A stretch of DNA of 64,000 bases from Liolophura sinensis (taxonomy: Eukaryota > Mollusca > Polyplacophora > Chitonida > Chitonidae). Each line of letters opens with the position of its first letter. Position 1 is the stretch's first letter. The DNA lies in assembly GCF_032854445.1 (NCBI RefSeq), contig NC_088295.1, forward strand, positions 61,609,249 through 61,673,248. The letters run 5' to 3'. The translations under genes were made by a program, and so were the position numbers. This document shows positions 38,621 to 50,295 of the stretch, in pieces. The notes beneath the pieces were generated by a model. The model saw only the letters and a program-made list of their open reading frames with translations. It made no database searches and was not told the origin of the DNA.

Positions 38621-41600
38621 GGTGATTTGTCTTAAAGTTCGTCAGAAGCACTTCGTCTATCAAATGCGTGTGGCTTCCACCATCGTCTGTAATCATTCGT
38701 TCTCGCCTCCAGTGCTGAAGAGCTCCCAAACTAGCATGGACTTCATACCCATTCGGATTATCCCTCCTGCAACCTATGTCCGTAGATGATGATTGGACAT
38801 TCGGATCTTCCATCACAAAGTGGAGTGCTTGTAGGTTACTGGTCATCTGTACTAAATGTAGGGTACCAATGATGCAATACAACTGAATTCAGAGCAGGTC
38901 CTTTAATTTGTTTTCTAAGCAGAATAAAAAAGAAACAAGAAGTAAATCTGTGTCTATGTATCCATAAAGGCCTGTGTTACCAGCCCAGACTAAGCTGGAC
39001 GTTAGTACCACAACGCCCACCTTCAGTCATATGGACTTCCACGCGGACAATTTCACTAAAAAAAATGGCTAGAACCTTACTTATTTTTGCTATCCACGGA
39101 TTCTCTAATAAGCCCGAAATGTAATATGTCAAAGCCAGCACTTGTAAACCATCTTTCAAGAGAAATCCAACCATTTAAACTTTCGAATCGGACAACTCAA
39201 ATCAACATCTGTCATTTTTAGATTTTTTTTTTGCTTCATCTTGTACCAGGTTAATGGGCCGTGAAAATTTTATCCCACCCAACATTCTGTTTACCGGGCA
39301 TGCAATTCTGAAAGGGAATGTTGGGAACAGTAGGATACAATTTTCGCAGCCCATCACCTTGACCGATAGGTGTTACGGTAGGAACATCCAGTTTAGCTTT
39401 TGACTTTTTTTTTTATTTCGTTTTTCACTACGTTGCTTTTATATCCATCATCCATTTAACGTGTGCCTATCAAATAAAGAAGAAAAAATCATTGAACAAA
39501 AGCCTATACGTGTGGTTTTAAATACGGCGTGAATTCTAAATGTAATTAATCAGTAAATCAATGAATCACTCAACCAATCAAATAAACAAACAAATAGTGT
39601 ATGTTAGGATTGCGTAATGCAAGGTATATATACCTTGCCCAAAAATCTATCCGACATTAAACCCCCAGCGCTCACTCACTCCAAACAAACTATCGATAAT
39701 TTTCAGTATGCTTGTGTCACCTGAACCTGGCATTGATAAAAAAAATTAACTTTGATTTCTGTGCATAATTTGATAAGTTAACGTAGCTAATCTACATCTA
39801 CATGTAGATTAACCAACTCAGTCCAGTCATAATACAATAAATAAACATATGCAAATAATGCTCTTTCCATTTCTGAATCCTTGACTTTATTTTGATCCCC
39901 ATAACCTCGTTATGTATCATGGGATTTATATATTTTTTTTATCATCAGTAATAATTTGTGTATATGTTGGTTTTATTGTTGAGGGGAGCCTCCGTGACCT
40001 TTAGGCTGTAGGAAATTGTCGTAAAACAAATACAGAATCAAATTAAAGCTGTTACATTCCATGACAAAAATGAAAACTAATCAACTGGGTTTGAACCCCA
40101 CACTATTTTGGTCTAAATAGTGAGAAGGAATAAGCGGTGTTGTTGTGTTGTCTTCTTTACAAAAGATCTTCAGTCCAAAGCCATGGCGTGCGGTTTCGTA
40201 GTAACTTTCCGGCACCCCGAAGCCCGTCTCTAGCTTAGGGGCATGTAATGTCTAGACCTGAAGAGAAACTAGAAACCGCGATATTTCTTTAACGGTTAAA
40301 TTTGGCCTAATAAGAGTAACATGTTTTGGGCTCGTCATGACTCAAGGTACATGTGTGGATAGGCATTTTCGTATATTTCACCATGGCTTTGGACTTGTAT
40401 TTCTGATGGCATGGGGTGTGTGCGGGGATACCGTCGGAGGTTGGCTGAGCAAACATTGAAAATTCTTTGTTGATAGCTGTGGAGAGGAGGGGCAGTTGTT
40501 CACTTTTCGGGTTGAGTGACAGGCAGCCAACCTATGGGGCAGGTTACCTGCAGCACATGTATATAGTAATACACAGTTACCTCAAAAGTCTATGTTAAAT
40601 CCACGGCCTTACGTTTCTGTTTCTGAAGTAGAGTGGTGTCATTTAAATATTTCTAGCGAGAAAACTATAGATCGTAGCTCAAATCCGTTGGCATGCATCA
40701 GAAACTACATGTCTTGGCCATAATGCTGTGCAAGTCTCAGATTTGTAGCTTTCGTAGTTGCAGTCCATTGAAATTACGTGACTGAAAAATGTTTTTGACC
40801 ATATCTCACAAAGGTAGGCAAAATCCGAAAGCACATTCTGAATCAGCATTTTGCTAAATACACCAGAAAACATGAAAACATTATCAAACTTAGACACTTT
40901 TATGACGTCACAAGTTCGATCAATGTCGAGCTTCCAAAGTTTTGAATGCATGTCCAAATTTTTAAAAAATTGTTCTAACTGGAATCACTCTACAAGAATA
41001 TCAAATTTCACAAAAAAATCGGAAGTAGACAACATTTCATACATGTATATATAATCTATAAATAACGAAGGCAATATACAAATTGTATTATTTGGCCTAA
41101 TCAGGGGTTAACGTCGTTTTCGCTATTATTTCTGTCATTCTAGCAAGCCGACATATTTGCATGGAGAATCCTCATTGAAACTCCAAGCTGAACACATCAG
41201 GCTCGACGCCCTACCCCGACGAAGCACTTATACCAATAGCGGTCGGAGCACCACATTACCTGCTAAGGCATTCGACTTAAATTCAACTGATTCACATGGT
41301 TGTTGTTTAAGATTTTATTCTTACCTATTCCAGGACGGTCTGCTTAATTTATGGGTAGAGGAAGCCCAAGTGATCGGAGTAAACCAGGACCTTTGACAAA
41401 TTACTGACAAACGAGCCATTTGTGTCGTATGGATATGCACACCATAATGGTAGAAGTGGTCCTGAACGCTAGTTAGGTTGTTCAAAACACCCACGAGAGA
41501 CAACAAGAACGGGAGAATCTGTCAGAAGTTATTTCCCAAGGCCGGGATTGAACCCCCCCACCCTTCGATGCTAAGTGATTGAACGACGACCATCCTATAT

Positions 41601-41680
41601 TGGGTTACGGCCTGCTTTTAAGGTTTTAACCTTAAAACCATCGCTCATACTTCTAGGTTAACTGTTTAGACTTAGATATA
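38621..41680. other. Upstream of UTP11, start of the gene desert
   Basis: The UTP11 promoter must lie at its left end, but no distinct element is recognisable. One foldback element (39255-39353) is present. The open frames here are short, overlap on both strands and resemble no known family. Confidence 0.5.
39255..39353. mobile_element. 99-bp foldback element
   Basis: The left arm tgggccgtgaaaattttatc plus cccaacattc pairs with the right arm gaatgttggg plus gatacaattttcgcagccca. It is a typical small MITE without coding capacity. Confidence 0.7.
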
Positions 41681-41827
41681 TTTATTTATTTATTTGTCTG
41701 GTGTTTTACGCTGTACTCAAGAATATTTCACTTACACGACAGCATTATGGTGGGAGGAAACCGGACAGAGCTCGGGGGAAACTCACGACCATCCGCAGGT
41801 GGCTGGAAGACCTTCCCAAGTACGGCC
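41681..41827 (-). repeat. SINE-A, truncated
   Basis: It has tttatttatttatttgtctg, tactcaagaatatttcactt, ggaggaaaccggacagagct and ggaagaccttcccaagtacg. The head is missing. Confidence 0.8.
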
Positions 41828-42325
41828 ATTTAAAAAGACAAGTAAATTTAAAGAACGTACCAGAATTAAACAAAGGTTATGTCATAAATGCGGAAAATTA
41901 ATATCTTCAAAAAATTTAGTCATATATGTACCATTTGATATACAGCTCCAAACAGTTTCATAAATATGTGAAATATATTCACAAAAGTTTCATCAAATGC
42001 GTAATAATTATTGTATGAGGTGTCAATAGTTATATGTATGCGTTTTGTATAAATTAAGGGTTATATATTTATAAATAATACTCAGTATAACTGTTTTGTG
42101 TTTATCTATAGATTAAATGTAAGTCGTGTATACTTTACATTTACATATATGGTGATGTTGCAAGAAAGTTGCGTTATACAGTCAATATACATGTACCATA
42201 ATGCAAAAGTGAAAATGTTCCCTGGCTGCGTAGGAAAGTGTATCTCCATATAGCCTGCTCCCTTGGATAGCCTGGTGATATGTGGACTGGGGAGGGTATC
42301 TAGAGGGTACGATACCCAGAGGAGT

Positions 42326-42420
42326 TATAACGCCGTCATATTTCTCCTGGATTCCGGAGCTGATTCGTTATCCTCCGCCATCTGCTATCTCCCGACTGCG
42401 CCATCGAAAAGTCGCTTCCT
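42326..42420 (+). pseudogene. Possible retroelement aspartic-protease remnant
   Basis: A plus-strand frame encodes about 31 residues around NAVIFLLDSGAD (GAT of the DSGA motif at 42350-42352) before a stop. Known: DSGA or DTGA preceded by hydrophobic residues is the retropepsin active site. No reverse transcriptase, integrase or long terminal repeat is seen nearby. The flank to about 43140 is richer in GC and has short frames on both strands. The motif is short and could be chance. Confidence 0.25.
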
Positions 42421-44800
42421 GTAATAGCTCAATCTGGCACCCGTGTCTCTAAACCCGGGACCACTAAGCCTTAATACAGATGGACCAGTGACAGTCTGAG
42501 GCGTCTGTCAATTAACCCTCACCTCGGCACCGTTTATAAGAACACTATCGGCAGCGCTCGACGTGTTGGCTGGCCGCTAGGAGCAATCGCCGACCAAACT
42601 TGTAACGGGTTCCTGAAGTTGTCCACCATATCCCAAACAGACCTTGTCAAGTTGCTCAGGGCGTTGCGCGGGCTTAATGGCTCATGGAGGCAACCGTTAG
42701 CAAGACAAAAAGCCATCATCTCCCACAAATGCTTCAGATTAATTCATCAAGCAGTCTTACAGAAGTCATAAAATTTTACGACCGTCCTGGCGTGGACCCA
42801 ACCCACCAAACAATTGTCCCTGGATTAAAGCGCTCTAAAAGCGGAAGTTGGCCTGCGTGCAAGCGTGGCGTTGGTTCGGGCCATCTGGAATATCTGTCAA
42901 CGTCCGATACACGTTACTGGTCACATGCCAGATGATACTAAACATCTTCTATTGTAAAGTGCAGATGCTGTCCTTACTCTTCAGTTCCCAATCGCGAATC
43001 ATCTGCATCATAGATTTATCTGTGTATAAAAAGCCCTGAAGCGCCATCTTCAACGCATCCCAAACTTTCGGGTTTGTAGGCAACATAGATCCTTGGTACA
43101 GCTGATCCGCTAGGCTGATGTTTGCCCTTTGCAATCTGTTTTAAGCACATACATTTCTTTGCATCCTCGGTTCTAGCTGTATAGCAGTGCATGTTTCAGG
43201 TTACCCTCATTTATGTCGGCAATGGGCCAATAAAGCCTTGTAGCTGGAAAATTGTAATAACACTAATTTTGTATATGAGTGATTGATTGTTGTTTAAAAC
43301 ACCGTACTCAAGAATGCTTCACTTTACTGGCGGAGATAATCACAACCCTTTATGTAGTAACAACATGTAACACATATACGGAGTTGGGTTTCCTGGTTTA
43401 GGAACGTCGTTGTCTTGCTTTAGCATTTCAGGTTAGTTTCCTATAACATTCACAAAGCAAGGCTTTTATGTCCTTTCTCAAGCAACAAAAATGACCTAAA
43501 ATAAATTTAAAAAATGAATACGCGTTATAAATACATATTATTCGGTTTTATTTGCCAGGATCCGTAACATTTGCAAGCCACATTTTGTTTATAAATAAAT
43601 TTATTTATTTGTTCTGTGCTTAATCTCGTGCTCAAGAATTTTTCACTTATGCGCCAGCGGTCAAGAAAATCGGATTGCAGGAAAATGTAACCTTGAAAAT
43701 GCAGTTGGACATGCAAAAGCTATATTCGAGCCTGCAACCTCACTGATCAAGACGAACTGACTGGGAGGAAAATATCGACAGAGCCAACGATCGATTTTTA
43801 GCTGAATAATCATATGGAAAATAAGACATATGAGATTGCTGTTTGGTGCGGGGTGGGGGTGGTTGAATAGTTTTGACCGGGGGATGGGGAGGAGGGGTGG
43901 AGGTAAGGGCACATGACATGATCAATGTCGAGCGTCTGCCCACATGCTCAATATCAGCTGATACGCCCAATAAAGCCAAAGTTATTTTTGAAGGCCATGG
44001 ATTTGTAGATATGGAATAGCCGGATTACAGTCAGGCTAAAATGCTGTGATTTATGGCTTTTGCATTGCTTACGACTGTCGATTCCATCCAGAAGACACAT
44101 CCGTTCAATATATGTTATCAGCGAATATTCTAAATTAAAAAAAAAGAAAAGAACGGGGACTAATTGGGAAATGGTTAGAGTAGCATGATGTATGGGTTAT
44201 GTTTTGACGAAGTGGGGAAATCTTTATAGTGTTATGAAGTTTTTGTGATTAAAAACGACAGAAGATATTATCAACAGGCTGGAAATGCTCCCAGTTGAAC
44301 GTTTAACTTGATAAAGCCTTGTGCTAAAAAGCCATCGTAGATAAGTAAAAAAGAACCTACTAGTGTGGTCTTTTCAGTGGATTACCATGAACATCTTAGA
44401 TAGAACGGTATGGAAACAGAGTCTGACAGTGGAATCTACATATCGATCGGATGTCAAATTTGTCCAAAAAATTACCTAATAAACTTTTGTGTTTAAATAT
44501 CTATAATGCGTTGAGACGTAGTCATTAGTTTTAGTTTTGCGGAATGTGACTATGTAGTATGGTCAGTAGCAATAAAACATGTGAACCACGAAAAACTGAT
44601 ATTCCTCAACAGCTATGTATCTTACTTAAATATAGTTTTGTGTTTGTAAAAACCGAAAATGACAACATTTTCTCAATTAAAGGAACTGTTTCAATAATTT
44701 CACAGAGTTTAATGCAGAGTATCTGACGATACATCATTGTCGGTATACACTGGTACTTTTACATGCACATCATTGAACACGCATATTGTAGCACTTGTAC
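42420..44800. other. Gene-free stretch with weak open frames
   Basis: Frames at 42534-42728 (-), 42684-42935 (+) and 42949-43134 (-) lie close together and are more protein-like than the surroundings, but no family is recognisable. SINE-A tail fragments occur at about 43280-43325 and 43593-43664 (both minus). Confidence 0.35.
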
Positions 44801-44814
44801 CGCAAACAAGTGAG

Positions 44815-45150
44815 TTAATGGTTAGAGCATACACCTCGAAGTTGGCAGATCTGGGACCATACGCGAGTCGGGTCGTATTAAAGACTTTAAAAATGGCACT
44901 TGTTGATGACTCGCTTGGCGATGAAAACTGAGAAATTAGAGCAAGGACTGGTTGGGCTGGAGAAGGCATAGTGTGTCTGGGTGGGGTGTCATGTCTGGTG
45001 TCCTCGGCATGATACTTCAGCGGCGACAGCACATTGGGAGCATGGACTCGCCCTGCCACGAGAACACACAGTATGTGTATACACACCTAATGAAATCGTC
45101 GTCATTTGACTGAGAAGTTGATAAGTGCGGCATAAAACCCCAGACAAAAA
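44815..45150 (+). repeat. Family B SINE-like repeat, best-preserved head
   Basis: It begins gttaatggttagagcatac and cctcgaagttggcagatctgg (tRNA-like), then ctgggtggggtgtcatgtct, gcatgatacttcagcggcg and catggactcgccctgccac. It ends with tcatttgactgagaagttga and cataaaacccca. Confidence 0.7.
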
Positions 45151-45403
45151 GATGTGCATACATACAAATGAGCCTATGTTCGCTGTTTCTGAAAACCGAC
45201 GTTAAATCCTTTAGTTATTTTATTTTTTATTGTCTTATCTTATCTGAGGTAACGGGAACTATAATCCAGTGTTTACACTACGACAGTAGCTAGAGGAATT
45301 GCCCAACCATATAGCGCAGTTATTAGAGTGCTGGGCTTCTATAGTAGTATTGGCAATTGGCCCTGCATGTGACGCATGCATGTACATGTACATATCTCGG
45401 CCT

Positions 45404-45526
45404 GTTTATTTATATATTTATATATCTGATTTGTGTTTTACGTCGTACTTAAGAATATTTCAGTGATACGATGTCGTCCAGCATTATGGTGAAAGGAAAC
45501 TGGGCAGAACATCGACGTATGACCGC
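45404..45526 (-). repeat. SINE-A, truncated
   Basis: It has a degraded tail, then gatttgtgttttacgtcgta, cttaagaatatttcag and cagcattatggtgaaaggaa. Confidence 0.65.
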
Positions 45527-48500
45527 GGAGACGGTGTAGCAGTTGTTAAACCTTGCGAAAACAGTGATGATCTTAATCTACGTCACAAGTTATTGTGTAA
45601 GAAACAAATATGTGAAGTATTCTCTATCGAACACCTTCGCTCAAAGTTTACAACATTGTAAAATGAATACAGCACACTTGTTGGCAAGTATGGAAAACAG
45701 GATTCAGGATCTCTGCCGATCTGTGTATTTAGTCCCGCTTCACCCAGGAGTTAGGGGTTGTATATAAAGCATTTATGTCCATTATATCGACATGATGCGT
45801 TATGAACAGTTGCAGTCAAAACCTAAATACCTACATATATATTTCTGCCACTAGTATATTTTAATTATGCACAGATTACCAGTTCGATATTGAGAACTGC
45901 TTCTCTCTTACATATTACTAGCTTTATTTACTATTTATATACATGTATATTGTTTCTTGCAAATCCCTTTTTCACATTCATTTGAAATCCAAATAAGATC
46001 TAGCGCATGACTAAACATGTTCCAAGAAACATGTATGGAGCTCAGGGCCTGTGAACGTGGATGTGTCTTAAGAGAGTAATAGCACCGGCTTTCGGGCGCT
46101 TGTGATCAGCATCTACGGAAATTTTTCCTTTCGCTCAGTTGGGAGATGCGAGTTCAAATCCAGGTCTGATCGGCATGGTTAACCCTCTTTCACACTGGTG
46201 TCGTGACCAAACAGGTTACCAGAAGAATGGGGCTCTGGATCTGGGTGTGTCTTTGGAGATATGCAAGGTTGAAAACGGTTGACGATTTCTCTTTACATGA
46301 TTTCTTAATTTCCATATGTTACTTGTATATGTACTGTCGTATTTTCTGGGTGGTTTGTTTTGAACCCTGTTTTGGAAATTGAGCTTCCATTGATTAACCT
46401 GGAACACTCATTATGGTTGACGACTGGTATACGCCTGGCTTTGCCAGGGAAGATCTCTTATATCTAGTTTACTTTTTCAGTTCTTGTGTGCTTCAGTCAG
46501 TTCATAACAGCCTTTCATAACGGCCAGTTATTATTTTTACTGACATTCTACTTATGGGTCTGATTGGTAATGTTTCTAAAATTCCCCTTTCTCCATTTAA
46601 AACAATCCAGGTGTCGCGCGTTCAAATCCAGCACTCGCACAGCACATTTCTTTTCTTTTTTCTTCTTCTATATTTGTGGTGGACATCTGCCACATTTCAA
46701 GTTGGCTTTACTGACACGCTAGGAGGTATGTATGAACTGACAGCACATTCTTCCAGTGTCATTTAGATCACTTTACCAGCCAGTTTCCAAGTATACACTT
46801 ATAGCGCATAGTACGCATTATAATCACTTATTTGACCAAACTAATTTTTCTGTGTGTCCAACATAATGCAACAATCGGGTTTGAGTATTTAAAAGCCATT
46901 ATTCAGTACGCCATACGACAGGCTGTTCGTTACAATCCAGAGGTCGTTACTCTAAGTTTTCAGGATTTTTCAGAAATTTATCCCAACAACAAAGTACACA
47001 ATATACGCTTGCATCTATATACTTCTTGAACAAGTTTACGTGCCTATCGAAAAGGAAAACTTTTCACGATGTCAAGTTTATCGTTGTAGACCTATATAAA
47101 CCAACGTAAGTGACGCTTCTATAGATAGCAATTTCTCTTAAAGTTCCACTATTTCATTCTACCAATTGCTGTTAGCCATTTCGCCGTAAACCCAAAGGGC
47201 TGATTTATTGATACAACCCAATTTATCCAGTTTTGCCAGAAATCGTCCCTTGTGATTGTAGCCAATTTAAGCTTAAGCCGAGACAAAATAGATTTGACAT
47301 CCCGAGGTCCCATTAGTCGGGTCATCCGCCAAACAACACTATTATAACAGGGCTAAGTGGACATGACGGCTTTAGAGTCGGGCCCTGATACCAGCAGTGG
47401 GAGAGAAAAGCGTCCCGTGGACTTCTAAATACATTGTATCTACCCAACATTTTCCCGGATGAAATGTCTCGATTCTAGTAGGACGATACGGTCAATGGGA
47501 AACTGGACAGTTATCAAGTTTAAATTCTGTATACCTTGGGCAATTAGGTTTGGAATGTAACCGAAAGCTGCAGACCGACTACAAGCGATTCTGAAGTGGA
47601 GACTTAAGTCTTACTGGAAGTCTCTGTGGAACTTTATCTGGGCCAATATCGCGCTAGAATTACCTGATATTTATTTCACACGCGCCTGTAAACAAACACG
47701 CTAGCAGGTAATTACGGTTGCGAGTGGCAGATGGCGGTAAGGGGTTTGGGACGGCTGGCCGATGATACATTCCGCCTTGAGGAATGCTAGTTAAGCGGGG
47801 AGAAAGCCGGCCAGCGCCGTCCACCGTGCCCTCCCTCAAGTTATACCGCTGCTGGACGAACGTCAGATTTAATGACTAATCAGAGAGCTTGTGTACGGCT
47901 GATTTACCACATGACATAAATGAGTTGTAGACAGATCTCTCGAAGGCAATTATTTGATCGAACCTTAACTTTCTGGGGTTTTGTACGTAATTTGGCGGAT
48001 TGACCCGAACGTCCTTTCGGAACATCGGCTAAATAAACTTGACTAATCAACCATAAGCCATCAGGAGCGAGGCGGAAGGGATTGTGATCGAAGACCAGGG
48101 TAGACATCAGTAGGGATGAAGGAAAGTCCGGCTTGTCAAAAGATCCGACACGACGGACTGGAAGTAGCGGGATCTGTCGAAGACTCGGTAATCGGCAGCA
48201 CGTGAATGCTCCTGTCATCACTGTCATTTTCGCCCGATAAATTCATTTTGACATCGGCTTTGAGCAGATGACCAGTGAGCGGTAACAGAGTAATAGCCAA
48301 TTATTCTTGCCTGTTCTACCATCCGCTGCTAGTTTTAGGGCCGCCTCATGCCTCTCTGTAACCCAAACACGCTTGGCCGTAGCCGTGTTTCCATCACCCT
48401 TACACAATGTTACCGTGTAAACCTTCGGCGTGATACTTAATACATATAACTACCCAAATAATTTACGGCACGTATGGTCTTCGATATTAAGTAACCTACT

Positions 48501-49730
48501 CAGAATCCGTTGTACAATAAAACACATAATATCTGCCATGTACCACATAACCTGTTCTTGTAGGGATTAGGCCTAAATAGGCCTATGGATATCCATGGTA
48601 TCCAAAGTGACTCGTTTTTTTAATTTATTTGATTGAAAAAAATGATTATGCTTATTGCAATCAGTATTTCGGCCATATCTTGGCTGATTTAGCGCACTTC
48701 GACCAGCACCTAACAAAACCCCTAATCTTAACTGTAGTAAAAAAGCCGGGTTCAGCCAAACCTGCATATATATTGCATTACATTATAACGAAACATTTCA
48801 TCACAAACCTTTATGTCTGTGAGCAAGCGATGGCACAATGTTTTGAAGCCTATGAAGTATAAGTATTTAATCAACGTGATACTACATGAACTGTTTGCAT
48901 GTATTTTGCTATACATTAAAATTCACCTTACAATAAGAACAATTTTACAAAAGAACAGTTTTGTGTTTGTGCGTTCAGAATGCTTGATATGCCGGTATCT
49001 TTCAAATGACAACGTGTTAGTCATTTCCCAGTTAATAATATTGTTTTCTCAAATAGCCAGCTATATGTTTCTTTTGTTGCATGTATAGCCCTCCATTTAC
49101 AGAACTACTTTCCAATAAACATCTGTGCTATTGTCATACAGTATAACCTGTTTCCGAACTGACGATGTTTCTTTTAAAACGACATGCATAAGGCGCTTTG
49201 ATGCTTGTGATAAAACGTAAATTCGAAACTTTTGTAAAAGGTTGATTATAGCTGACGGCCTCCATATCTCTCTTGTCAAAACCATCTATCGTTGATCATG
49301 TCTACAATTTTGGACTGCTTGTCACGATGACTTAAGACGAATCTTTCTTTCTACTTTTCTTTCGGAGTGTCGTTCCAGAAGGGTGTTATTGAATTTAACG
49401 TATAGATGTGTCTAGTGGATAATCTATCTTCAGAAATCCCATACAGACGTTTCTCGTCCATTTGTCTTGAAGGGTCAAAGACGACCCCGATTTACACTTC
49501 TTCCATTATTCACAACAATGCCTAGTATTCACCACTTGAAGTATCTGACCTTCAAATCACGTGGTGTCACTTGTCTGTTGTGTCACATGTAGAAAAGCGC
49601 AAGTTGAAATCAATCACACTTGACACTTGACGGGCTTGAAAAGCAATGTCGCTTGTTCTCTGTTGCCAGTGTCATGTATGCCGTAATGCCTGTAGTCTTC
49701 GGGACGTAACACAATACTTGATACTAGCAT
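45527..49730. other. Gene desert, mostly unassigned
   Basis: tRNA-like fragments (B-box-like gagttcaaatcca near 46149 and gcgttcaaatcca near 46617) are probably SINE heads. The stretch 47650-48400 is richer in GC than its flanks and has few repeats. Its frames match nothing I know. Confidence 0.4.
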
Positions 49731-49734
49731 TTGA

Positions 49735-50100
49735 CTTAATGCTCCGTTCACAAGGGCAAAGTTAATCTGGTTTAAATCCGAAAGTGGCTTTGGGCCAGTT
49801 TGACGTCGCTCGTGTGAACGTAAAGCAGGGGCACTCAACAGGGTTTACCTGTCCCTGCTGGTGACGTGGTTTTAAGCCAGTTTCAGGTCTTGGCCGGTTT
49901 ATCTTTGTCGTGTGAACGGTAGCTGGATTAAATGCCCCGGATATGTGGTCAGGATGACGCCGTAATTACTAAACCTGCGTAAATATCATCGTGAACGGAC
50001 AAATGCCCTGAACTGGCTTAAAAACGGCTTGGCCACATGGTCATGTGAGCGCACGAATTTTTACAACTGGTTTCGATTTAAACCGGTTCACATTAGATCC
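49735..50100. repeat. Foldback repeat built of gtgtgaacg/gttcaca modules
   Basis: Motifs gttcaca, gtgtgaacg, gtgaacgg and ttcacatta recur about every 50-100 bp, interspersed with ctggtttaaat, ccagttt and aaccggtt. The ends ctggtttaaatcc and gatttaaaccgg are inverted. The family is unidentified. Confidence 0.5.
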
Positions 50101-50206
50101 GGATTCAATTTTACCTGTGTGTTAGAGTGTTAAACGTTTCAGGTCATACATGTAGTTGCGGTGTTTAGCCATATAAACAGCTAATTTAATTTAATCGCAC
50201 AGCTAT

Positions 50207-50295
50207 TATTTCTCCAAAGCTTATATATTGATATATATCTATGTATAGGCATTGGATATAGATATCTATCTATATATTTAAGCTTTGGAGAAATA
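50207..50295. repeat. Inverted repeat with 17-bp perfect arms
   Basis: tatttctccaaagctta (50207-50223) is inverted at 50279-50295. The 55-bp loop is AT-rich and partly self-complementary. Confidence 0.75.

Noticed and set aside
42949-43134. 61-codon minus-strand frame as a gene
   Set aside because: It looks protein-like, but no family, splice context or neighbouring exon supports it. It is kept only as part of the unresolved block.
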